Shown in pieces: positions 6,608-13,156 of a stretch of 64,000 nt of DNA. Numbering within the stretch: the first letter of the stretch is position 1; each line of letters opens with the position of its first letter. Made by a program: the position numbers and the translations under genes. The stretch is from Bilophila wadsworthia ATCC 49260 (lineage in GTDB: Bacteria; Desulfobacterota; Desulfovibrionia; Desulfovibrionales; Desulfovibrionaceae): positions 1 to 64,000 of the forward strand of contig NZ_JNJP01000005.1 in the NCBI RefSeq assembly GCF_000701705.1. The letters are read 5' to 3'. Under the pieces are notes generated by a model, which had not been told where the DNA came from, searched no databases, and saw only the letters and a list, made by a program, of their open reading frames with translations.

Positions 6608-7450
6608 CGTTACTTGGTGGGTCCTTCAACGGGTCAGAGCTCTGGGTCGCCTGCGGGAACATGCGAAAATGCCGCATGGCTGGCCCGTCAAGAAAAACCG
6701 TCGCTGAGGCTGTTGCCGCATGGAACGCCATGCCCCGTGACCTGACGTGGACGGACGAGCCGCCGAAAGAGGTAGGAAACTATTGGTGGAGGTGGGATGC
6801 AGGCAGTAAGCATTGGATATACAACGTGAGGCTTATACCGACAATACACGGGCTGATAACGTATGACCACAGCGCCTATGACGCGGAACACGTGGAAGAC
6901 ATCGGCGGCCAATGGGCAGGCCCCATCCCCGAACCCCGTGAACCGAAGGAACAAGGAGGATATGATGGATAGCTGGACGTTGTGGAGCGAGCAGCAGCCT
7001 ACGGATGCCAAGCTAGTATATCGCTGGCGTATCCCCGCACAGGAGATTCTGGGACTGGTCATGCAGCCGGAGTGGTCGGAGAAACTCTTTTCTCCCCTAT
7101 GCCAACCTGATATTTATTTTCCGAGTTGTGCGAGATGGGACGGATGGAAATGGCATATCCCCAATGGGCTGGAATGGCGCGTTGCGTCGCCAAATGAGCC
7201 GGAAGGGGAAAAGGAAGTCGTATGGGGCGGCCTTGACTTGCTTCCATGCCCATTCACCGGGAAACTTCCGACTGTAATCTATCATGGTCGATATATCGGG
7301 GCTCCACCATACCATGCTGAGTGGCTTGGCATAACCTCGTTCTCATATGTTTTTTCTTGGTATATCGTAAGATCTATCGGATGGCGTAGCGCCAAAAATA
7401 TGCGCGACGCATGGAATATGAGGTGTATCCCCGAACCCCGCGAACCGAAG
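6522..7450 (+). repeat. Three-copy direct repeat encoding the PEPREPK tail
   Basis: Copies are at 6522-6559 and 6911-6948 (38 nt, identical) and 7427-7450 (24 nt, one mismatch). Each encodes the C-terminal PIPEPREPK-type tail of a Lar-related gene. Identity at DNA level, with strong divergence before each copy, suggests gene shuffling through this tail. Confidence 0.6.
6592..6972 (+). CDS. Lar-like paralog with lost zinc ribbon, 126 aa
   Basis: ATG 6592 follows GCGGAGGAACC. The N-terminus MSEELTLL and the AWNAMPRDLTWTDEPP region align with the Lar-like protein at 4234 (MCEELTLL, QWNAFPRALEWTDSRP). The CPxC and CxxC zinc pairs are missing here, so the metal-binding part has decayed or changed function. 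The C-terminal half (YWWRWD to PIPEPREPK) is a Trp-rich domain shared with the neighbouring paralogs. The stop overlaps the start region of the next gene by a few bases. Confidence 0.6.
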   Translation: MSEELTLLGGSFNGSELWVACGNMRKCRMAGPSRKTVAEAVAAWNAMPRDLTWTDEPPKEVGNYWWRWDAGSKHWIYNVRLIPTIHGLITYDHSAYDAEHVEDIGGQWAGPIPEPREPKEQGGYDG

Positions 7451-7453
7451 TAG
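6965..7453 (+). CDS. Phage protein with embedded Lar-like motif, 162 aa
   Basis: AAGGAGG at 6953-6959 places the start at ATG 6965, although ATG 6962 is possible. The first half is Trp-rich (WTLWSEQQPTDAKLVYRW). At about residue 95 a Lar-like start appears as DLLPCPFTGKLPTV, where the second Cys of the CPxC pair is replaced. It later shows KNMRDAWNM, the usual end of the ribbon. It ends in PEPREPK like its two neighbours. It appears to be a fusion of an unrelated phage domain with a decayed zinc ribbon. Function is unknown. Confidence 0.55.
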   Translation: MDSWTLWSEQQPTDAKLVYRWRIPAQEILGLVMQPEWSEKLFSPLCQPDIYFPSCARWDGWKWHIPNGLEWRVASPNEPEGEKEVVWGGLDLLPCPFTGKLPTVIYHGRYIGAPPYHAEWLGITSFSYVFSWYIVRSIGWRSAKNMRDAWNMRCIPEPREPK

Positions 7454-7613
7454 CCCCGAAAGGGGCTTTCCTTGTAGCGATGATGTCCAGCGCAGGCTGT
7501 CTGCTGGCGCAAAGCGAGATCTCGACAGGAGGTTCCATATCCTCGCCGGGCACGTCGGGGATATTCAGGCCGCTGCCGGCGACGCTTCCCGCTGGACACA
7601 ATGGGGTGCCGGG

Positions 7614-7787
7614 ATGTGGGCCGGGCTGACCTTCCTTGAAGATTGCCGGAACACCTGCCCCGCCTACTTCCGGGGTCTTCACTGGCACAACCTGCTCAAA
7701 ACGCTGACCACGCTGTGCAATGCGCTCGAAAAGGTCGACCCGCGAATCGCCGAGATTGGGACGCGGGTGTACGAGCGGGCCGCGTAG
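7614..7787 (+). CDS. Possible small phage gene, start unclear
   Basis: A frame ending in TAG at 7785-7787 encodes WAGLTFLEDCRNTCPAYF and then a plausible helical end (ALEKVDPRIAEIG). The first ATG is 7614 and has only a weak GGGG before it. The same frame stays open back to about 7455 with protein-like sequence (QRRLSAGAKRDLDRRF) but has no ATG, GTG or TTG there. This suggests either an unusual start near the AGGAGG at 7530 or a gene that has lost its 5' end. No family is recognised. Confidence 0.35.
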   Translation: MWAGLTFLEDCRNTCPAYFRGLHWHNLLKTLTTLCNALEKVDPRIAEIGTRVYERAA

Positions 7788-7804
7788 GATGAAAGGAGAC
7801 AACT

Positions 7805-8017
7805 ATGGAAACGACAATCTCGGAAATCCGCTCAATCGTACAGCGGCGTCGGGAGTTAGAGATTGAAGACCAACGTCTCTACCAACGGTTTCTCGAACTG
7901 CTCGAACTCAACCAAGGGACTAGAAAATCTTCCCGCGATAGGCTATCCCCAGAATCAGGGAAGGCGCTTTTTGCTGGCTTGAAGAGAGGTTTTCATGAGC
8001 GTAGCAAAGCGCGGTGA
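7805..8017 (+). CDS. Small helical protein upstream of integrase, 70 aa
   Basis: GAAAGGAGACAACT precedes the ATG. The product is a charged helix (ETTISEIRSIVQRRREL, YQRFLELLELNQ) with a basic end. Its 3' end overlaps the integrase start by 23 nt, so the two are co-translated. Position suggests a recombination directionality factor or integrase-associated protein, but no winged-helix excisionase motif is visible, so this is only a possibility. Confidence 0.55.
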   Translation: METTISEIRSIVQRRRELEIEDQRLYQRFLELLELNQGTRKSSRDRLSPESGKALFAGLKRGFHERSKAR

Positions 8018-9059
8018 CGGCAGATTTGTCGTCAAGTTCAAAGATGAAGAAGGGCGCTGGAAACAGCGCTCTTTCCGTACTGATGAAGAGGCTCGGCAGT
8101 TCGATGCGGATTGCCAATATGATAAGGTGGAAAACACGCGCCTGACGCTGTTGGAGGCGGTGCTGGTGTACTTAAAGAACACTGAGTACGCCGAAAAAAC
8201 CATAGCAACGTACGAGTTTTTGGTCTGTGGTCATGACAGGCAAAACGGCTATCACCGGGAAGGTCCAGCGGAGTTTATTGCCGACCGTTTTGTTGACACA
8301 TTGACACGTCGTGACCTCGAAAATGTGCGCGAGAGGTGCAGGAATGATGGTCTAACTATGACAAGCATCAACTCCTACGTTTCAAAACTCAAGGCCGCAA
8401 TCAATTGGTGCGTCGAACAGGATTTGCTCCACGAGAATCCTTGGGGGAAATATCGGCAACTCCCAGGCGCAAAAAACAAGCCACGGACGGGAACGCTGGA
8501 AGACTTTCACAAACTCTTTCCTGTGCTCCCGCCGTGGCTTCAATGGGCAGCCCAAACCGCCATTGCCCTATGTCTGCGTCCCGGCATATCCGAACTTTTC
8601 CGTCTCGAATGGTCGGCATTCGACTGGAAGGCTAGAACCGTGTGCGTTTACATGCCGAAAGTTTGTACTACAAAACTTGTATTCCCGCCAGAGGCATATC
8701 TTGCCGAAGCGTGGCTACGGTTCAAGTCAGACATGGCAGCTGGAAAAACCCTCGTTTGCCGTGGGAGAAAAGGCACGGCAGTGACCTCCTCCATGTACCA
8801 CAAGTCATGGGATAGAGCATGTAAAAAAATCGGCGTACTTATGCCTATGTACGCGTTACGGCATATTGCTGCTTCCGAAATGCTGGCAAATGGGGTGGAC
8901 ATCGCAGCAGTGGCCGCGCAACTTGGGCACAAGAACATCACCACAACAGGGGCATTCTACACTCATGCGCTGGCATCATCCCAACGGCGTGCAGCTACAT
9001 GCCTCCCTGATTGCACCAACTTGGTGCGGAATGGTGCAGAAAAACAATTATATAATTAA
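7995..9059 (+). CDS. int: Tyrosine site-specific recombinase (phage integrase)
   Basis: The 354-aa product has an N-terminal arm-binding AP2-like region (KRGDGRFVVKFKDEEGRWK), a core-binding SAM-like domain (about residues 65-160) and a C-terminal catalytic domain. Visible active-site residues are Arg195 (CLRPGISEL), Arg289 in YALRHIAASEML, the LGHKNITTTG segment and nucleophile Tyr322 (GAFYTHA). The usual His of the H-x-x-R box is Tyr (YALR), a tolerated but uncommon change. It catalyses integration and, with a directionality factor, excision. Its 3' end nearly touches the chromosomal DUF523 gene, as expected for an integrase next to its att site. Confidence 0.93.
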   Translation: MSVAKRGDGRFVVKFKDEEGRWKQRSFRTDEEARQFDADCQYDKVENTRLTLLEAVLVYLKNTEYAEKTIATYEFLVCGHDRQNGYHREGPAEFIADRFVDTLTRRDLENVRERCRNDGLTMTSINSYVSKLKAAINWCVEQDLLHENPWGKYRQLPGAKNKPRTGTLEDFHKLFPVLPPWLQWAAQTAIALCLRPGISELFRLEWSAFDWKARTVCVYMPKVCTTKLVFPPEAYLAEAWLRFKSDMAAGKTLVCRGRKGTAVTSSMYHKSWDRACKKIGVLMPMYALRHIAASEMLANGVDIAAVAAQLGHKNITTTGAFYTHALASSQRRAATCLPDCTNLVRNGAEKQLYN

Positions 9060-9085
9060 TAAAAATAATGTATTGAGCATAAAAG

Positions 9086-9520
9086 CTATCTTCCTTCGGT
9101 GAACGTCTCCTCGCTCCAGATTTCGAGTCCCGCCTCACGTGCCATACGGGCGAAAACGCCTTCGCCCGGCACGCGGGTTCCGGTAAAGGAGCCGTCATAG
9201 ATTTCCCCGGATCCACAGGAAGGAGAGCGGGCCTTGAGGATCGCCGCTGTGCAGCCGTTTTCCAACGCCAGCCGCAAAGCTTCCTCCGCCCCACAGGTAA
9301 AGGCACCGGTCACGTCCGTTCCGTCTTTGGCGACGACACGCCCGCCCCTGATTTCCGAGGGGACGCGCGGCGTCGGAAGCCCCCCGAGGACTTCCGGGCA
9401 CACCGGTAAGGCCTGCCCCGTGCGGACCAGCGCTTGTACCGCCGGACAAGGAGAGCAGCCTCCGTCATACCGGCAGGATTCACCCGCCAGACACGCGCTG
9501 ACCACATACTGTTTGGACAT
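9086..9520 (-). CDS. DUF523 (TudS-like) protein
   Basis: The 144-aa product has the DUF523 signature: SACLAGESCRYDGG at the start, LPVCPEVLGGLPTPR, and KARSPSCGSGEIYDG. The conserved Cys residues (about 9, 45 and 106) match those proposed to hold a [4Fe-4S] cluster in TudS-type thiouracil desulfidases of this family. ATG 9520 is preferred to an in-frame ATG at 9532 because GGAG lies before it. It follows the cupin gene on the same strand. Its 3' end faces the prophage and may have been the integration target. Confidence 0.8.
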   Translation of the reverse strand: MSKQYVVSACLAGESCRYDGGCSPCPAVQALVRTGQALPVCPEVLGGLPTPRVPSEIRGGRVVAKDGTDVTGAFTCGAEEALRLALENGCTAAILKARSPSCGSGEIYDGSFTGTRVPGEGVFARMAREAGLEIWSEETFTEGR

Positions 9521-9549
9521 GTTCGGCTCCATCCTAACGCCCTATTACT

Positions 9550-10041
9550 CTAACAGAATTCACGTACCAGCCCGGCGGCGTGGGGGAAGGTCTGCCCCAG
9601 AACGTCGGGATCGGCCATTTCAAAATCCGCAAAATCAAATCCCGGAGCCACGGTACAGCCCACAAGCGCAAAATCGGAGCCTTCCGCCGGAGTAGCGCCG
9701 AACCAACAGCCGCCTGGGACGGTGTATTGGAGGTACTGGCCGTTGAGTACATCCTGCCCCAAAAGGACTTCTTCTGCGGTCCCGTCCGGCCTGACTATCG
9801 CCAGCCGCAGGGGGGCTCCGAGATAAAAATGCCACATCTCATCCTGTTTCAGCCGGTGCAGATGGGAATATTCTCCCCGGCGCAAGAGGAACAGGATGCC
9901 CGTGGAGAAGTTCCGCGTCCCTCCGAAACCGGGCAGGGCGTCGGCGGGGATCGCTCCTTGGCTGCGATATGTCTCGGCGAAAAAACCGCCTTCAGGATGC
10001 GGGGACATGTTGAAATGCTCTACCAGTTTCTGAGGATCCAT
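9550..10041 (-). CDS. DUF985 cupin-domain protein
   Basis: The 163-aa product matches the DUF985 cupin family: LVEHFNMSPHPEGGFFAETYRS at the start, STGILFLLRRGEYSHLHRLKQDEMWHFY in the first beta-barrel motif and GCWFGATPAEGSDFALVGCTVAPGFDF at the end. The family's activity is not settled. Start 10041 is chosen because AAGGAAG precedes it; an upstream ATG (10107) would add 22 residues without a ribosome-binding site. It probably forms an operon with the DUF523 gene 29 nt downstream. Confidence 0.8.
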   Translation of the reverse strand: MDPQKLVEHFNMSPHPEGGFFAETYRSQGAIPADALPGFGGTRNFSTGILFLLRRGEYSHLHRLKQDEMWHFYLGAPLRLAIVRPDGTAEEVLLGQDVLNGQYLQYTVPGGCWFGATPAEGSDFALVGCTVAPGFDFADFEMADPDVLGQTFPHAAGLVREFC

Positions 10042-10156
10042 TTTTTCTTCCTTAAGCGTGTGATTGGAGGGTGCCGCGACCGCATCAGTCGCAGCGGGCT
10101 TTTTCATGCCTCAGGCGCGGACAGTGCCGGGCCGCTTTTTCCACTGCGCCACTGTG

Positions 10157-10963
10157 CTACGATGCGTCTTCGGGCTTTTCCCCGTTCGCCTGTGCCCGCA
10201 ATTTTTTCGCCTTGATGATCAGTTCGGGGCGGTACTCGAAATGCATGAGGTCGAAATGCTCCCACTTTCCGCCCCAGATGAAGCCGTTGTCCTCAAAGAG
10301 TGAGACGATGGCGGAGGGGAAGGTCTTCTGCAACGGATGCGGGCGGAGTTTGCTCCATTGCCAATACGGACCCTTGTCGGGATTGAGATCCACCGCAATC
10401 CCGAAGCTGTGGGGGCTCAGGCGGTTCGTTTTGGCGATGGCGCGCCAGAAGTAGCCGTAGATGGGCGAAAAATAGCTGTTCAGTTCGGGATCGGCGGGCC
10501 GGAGTTTCCACGCCGCGTCGATGCGCTGGAACGCTTCGGCGGCGGGGGCGGCAAGGCGCACCTTGGTCTTGCCGCCGAACAGCGTACGGACGATTCCCCG
10601 TTCCACGGAACGCTGGTCCGCCCCGTACAAAGCCTTGAGCAGGGGATAACAGCGGATGCGCCCCGGCTCCTCATCGGGCGCGAAATCCGGGCGTTCGGGT
10701 TCCAGCGGGTAAGGCTGGCGCATGGCGTCCTCAATATCCGCATTTTCCAGCAGTTCCGCATGGCTTTTCATTTTCCCGTCATCATAGAGGAGACGTCCGC
10801 CGTTCTTGGTGAGGAACCACACATGCCCCGCGTCGTCGGTTTCCGTGCCCGTAATGAATCCGGGGTAGGCTTCTTGCAGACATTCAAGATCCAATTCGAG
10901 ATCGCCGGCACAGGCCGGGATGGCCCAGAGCAGGCAACAGAGGCAGAAAATCAGTTTGCGCAT
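10157..10963 (-). CDS. Secreted M15-family D-Ala-D-Ala-type peptidase
   Basis: The 268-aa product begins with a signal peptide (MRKLIFCLCCLLWAIPACAG). The C-terminal domain has the zinc-site motifs of peptidase M15: SPHSFGIAVDLN (His and Asp ligands) and KWEHFDLMHFEYRPEL (catalytic Glu/Asp and final His). Such enzymes trim peptidoglycan stem peptides in the periplasm. Residues 40-150 are a family-specific N-terminal part of unknown role. AAGGAAC precedes the ATG. The gene diverges from the flavoprotein at 11309 across a 345-bp spacer. Confidence 0.82.
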   Translation of the reverse strand: MRKLIFCLCCLLWAIPACAGDLELDLECLQEAYPGFITGTETDDAGHVWFLTKNGGRLLYDDGKMKSHAELLENADIEDAMRQPYPLEPERPDFAPDEEPGRIRCYPLLKALYGADQRSVERGIVRTLFGGKTKVRLAAPAAEAFQRIDAAWKLRPADPELNSYFSPIYGYFWRAIAKTNRLSPHSFGIAVDLNPDKGPYWQWSKLRPHPLQKTFPSAIVSLFEDNGFIWGGKWEHFDLMHFEYRPELIIKAKKLRAQANGEKPEDAS

Positions 10964-11252
10964 CGGTCGTTCCTTGAGGAGCTTTTGGCTCGGCAGGGCG
11001 TTCTTCTCTGATTTCCGGAATGGCGCCCGAGAGCGGTTCTACTGCGGAATGCCGGAAATGTCGAAGCCTGTATATCTTTTTGCCAAGCACATTGGTTTTC
11101 CGGCATATTCGAAGCGGTGCGGCGGATTGTTGAGCGACGCGGGGGAACGGAAAAATCTTTTGATGCTCGGATCATGCCGTTGCCTTTGGGGGATTTTTCT
11201 CGAATGCGCTCCGGCGCGCCCCGCAAGGCCGCTTTCGGACGCGCGCTTTCTG

Positions 11253-11281
11253 TTGACACCCGCGATTATTCTTTCTAGAGC
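11253..11281 (+). promoter_or_regulatory. Possible sigma-70 promoter for the flavoprotein gene
   Basis: TTGACA (11253-11258) is followed after 17 nt by TAGAGC (11276-11281), 27 nt before the ATG at 11309. The -35 is perfect and the -10 is weak. The rest of the 10964-11308 spacer shows no further clear element. Confidence 0.4.
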
Positions 11282-11308
11282 CTTGGGAAATGCTGTTCGG
11301 AGGTCCTT

Positions 11309-12808
11309 ATGAAAACACGCAGAGCTTTTATCCAGACGGGCGCAGTGGCCCTGTGCGGTCTCGCGGCGGCTCCGGCCCTCGCCAAGCCCCGGAAACCCAA
11401 GGACGCCGACTGGACCGAGACCTTCGACGTCATCGTCATCGGCAGCGGCCTCGCCGCGTTCGTGGCGGGCCTGTCGGCTCTTGAGAGCGGAGCCAAGCGC
11501 GTGGCCCTGCTCGAAAAAATGGGCATGATCGGCGGTTCCACGGCTATCAGCAACGGGACCATCTCCGTGCCCGGCAGCCCGTTCCAAAAGGCACAAGGCA
11601 TTGAAGACTCTCCCGAAGCCATGCTCAAGGATCTGCTCAAGGCCGGGAAAGGCTTCTGCCATCCCGAACTGACGAAGACCCTGGTGGGCAACGGCGTCGA
11701 GGCATTCGATTTTATCGTCAAACACGGCGCGAAATTCAAGGATACCGTGATGATGCCCGGCGGCATGACCGCCAAGCGCCTGCTTCAGCCCGACTACAAC
11801 GGCGCGACGGGTCTATTGGCTCCCCTGCGCGAAAGCTATCTCAAGATGGGCGGCCAGCTCATCTTGTGCTGCAAGGTCGACCGGTTGCTGCTCGATCGTG
11901 ACGGACGGGTCGAAGGCGTTGCGGCGCGTACGGATTACCATTTCAATACGCGGCTCAAATCGGACGATCTCGAGAACAAGGGCGGGACGCCCGTGCGCTA
12001 CCGGGCGAAACGGGGCGTAATCTGCTGTACCGGCGGCTTTGAGGCGGATCGCGCCTTCCGGTCGCAGGAACTGCCCCAGTTTGACGGTGCGTTCACGACC
12101 GAGCATCCCGGCGCGACGGCTTCCGGGTATCGTATGCTTGCCGCCGCCGGGGCCCGCATGATCAACGGCACGCTGTACCGCCCGGCCTTCCCGTGCACGG
12201 ACGAGCAGCCGCTCGGCATGATGATCGACCCTGCCACGGGCAAGCGGTTCGTGAGCGAAAGCGCGGATCGTGTGGCTATCTTCCACGCCGCAAGCAAGGT
12301 ATTGGCCTCCAACGGGCGCCGGATGCCCTTGTCCATTCTTGACGGCGATGCCTACGAACTGGTGGAAAACAAGCACCGCATGGAAAAGAACGCCGGTGCG
12401 GGCTATGTGACCAAGCATGACAGCCTTGAAGATTTGGCGGAGCATTACAAGATTCCGCTGGATGCGCTCAAGGCGACCATTGAGGAATACAACGCGATGG
12501 CGGAGAAGGGCGAAGATACGGCTTTCAAGGCCGATTTCGCCAAGACCAAGAACAACAAGGTGGACAAGCCGCCGTACTATGCGGTGATGGTGAAGCCGAA
12601 CCTGACCTACAGCCTTGCGGGGGCGCTCATCACGCCCAAGGCTGAAGTGGTGAGCGTGCTCGACGACGCGCCCATTCCCGGCCTTTACGCGGCGGGCGAG
12701 GCTACCTCGGGCGTTCACGGGGCCATGCGTCTTGGCGGTTGCGCCATTCTTGATTGCTGCGTGTTCGGTATGCTCGCCGGGCGCAACGTCATGGCGAAGA
12801 AGGTGTAG
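11309..12808 (+). CDS. Tat-exported FAD-dependent reductase, flavocytochrome c/fumarate reductase type
   Basis: The 499-aa product starts with a twin-arginine signal (KTRRAFIQTGAVALCGLAAA), so it is folded with FAD in the cytoplasm and exported. The dinucleotide motif IVIGSGLAAFVAGLSALE, the GGSTAISNG loop, and the C-terminal GLYAAGEATSGVHGAMRLGG place it in the fumarate-reductase/urocanate-reductase flavoprotein class, which reduces a C=C bond of an unsaturated acid. It has no heme domain or FMN-binding domain, so it needs an external electron donor; the tetraheme cytochrome at 43745 is a conceivable one. The substrate is unknown. GGAGG precedes the ATG. Confidence 0.85.
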   Translation: MKTRRAFIQTGAVALCGLAAAPALAKPRKPKDADWTETFDVIVIGSGLAAFVAGLSALESGAKRVALLEKMGMIGGSTAISNGTISVPGSPFQKAQGIEDSPEAMLKDLLKAGKGFCHPELTKTLVGNGVEAFDFIVKHGAKFKDTVMMPGGMTAKRLLQPDYNGATGLLAPLRESYLKMGGQLILCCKVDRLLLDRDGRVEGVAARTDYHFNTRLKSDDLENKGGTPVRYRAKRGVICCTGGFEADRAFRSQELPQFDGAFTTEHPGATASGYRMLAAAGARMINGTLYRPAFPCTDEQPLGMMIDPATGKRFVSESADRVAIFHAASKVLASNGRRMPLSILDGDAYELVENKHRMEKNAGAGYVTKHDSLEDLAEHYKIPLDALKATIEEYNAMAEKGEDTAFKADFAKTKNNKVDKPPYYAVMVKPNLTYSLAGALITPKAEVVSVLDDAPIPGLYAAGEATSGVHGAMRLGGCAILDCCVFGMLAGRNVMAKKV

Positions 12809-12830
12809 TGGATTGGGGGAAGAAAGCATT

Positions 12831-12880
12831 GGGAGGGGGGAGGGAACCTTATCTGAGGAAAGGTTCCCTCCCCCCCTCCC
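12831..12880. repeat. GC-rich palindromic element, copy A1
   Basis: A 20-nt arm beginning GGGAGGGGGG (12831-12850) pairs with 12860-12880 across a 9-nt loop, with one extra base. It is followed by a CTCCC-rich segment to 12900. A close relative lies at 20076-20130. It is in the spacer after the flavoprotein gene and could act as a terminator, but its recurrence suggests a repetitive extragenic palindrome. Confidence 0.7.
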
Positions 12881-12999
12881 AAACCCTCCCCTCTCCCTCC
12901 AAAGACTTTTGACGTTATCGAATCCCTGTTCGAGATTTTGCTGAGCATCGTGGGAAAAAGAGGGTAATATATTACTATTGTGGATAGTAAAAAATGAAA

Positions 13000-13027
13000 A
13001 AAGGCGGAGAAGTTTTTCTCCGCCTTT
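13000..13027 (-). terminator. Intrinsic terminator of the glycyl radical operon
   Basis: AAAGGCGGAGAA (13000-13011) pairs with TTCTCCGCCTTT (13016-13027). On the minus strand the stem is followed by TTTTTTCATTTTTT, so it serves the operon ending at 13157; it may also stop transcripts from the left. Confidence 0.75.
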
Positions 13028-13079
13028 CTGTTTATTATGGAAGAATGGAGTCTTTTCCCCCAAATCGCATACAGCCATA

Positions 13080-13147
13080 GCCGAGGGGGTCTGGGGGAAA
13101 TCATTTCCCCCAGCGGGTGCAGGGCAGAGCCCTGCCCGCCGGAGGCA
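13080..13147. repeat. GC-rich composite palindrome, copy B1
   Basis: CTGGGGGAAATC/ATTTCCCCCAG and GCAGGGC/GCCCTGC palindromes are followed by the end motif CCGCCGGAGGC. The same architecture recurs near 32262, 32513, 35050, 56113, 58090 and 61800. Confidence 0.65.
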
Positions 13148-13156
13148 TTCTCCTTT

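Larger units (their letters stand above)
1..9085. mobile_element. Right-hand part of a prophage or phage-like integrative element
   Basis: The segment holds phage-type genes only: HNH nuclease, ERF, SSB, DUF1351, Lar-like proteins, a CI-like HTH and a terminal tyrosine integrase. Ordinary chromosomal genes begin at 9086. The left end lies outside the window. The integrase stop at 9059 is 26 nt from the DUF523 stop at 9086, so the right attachment site is probably in 9060-9085 or in the 3' end of either gene. I cannot identify the core because the left copy is not visible. Structural and lysis genes are not in this part, so whether the element is complete is unknown. Confidence 0.85.

Noticed and set aside
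12831..13147. GC-rich palindromes considered as a CRISPR array
   Set aside because: Units differ in length and sequence and there are no regular spacers.
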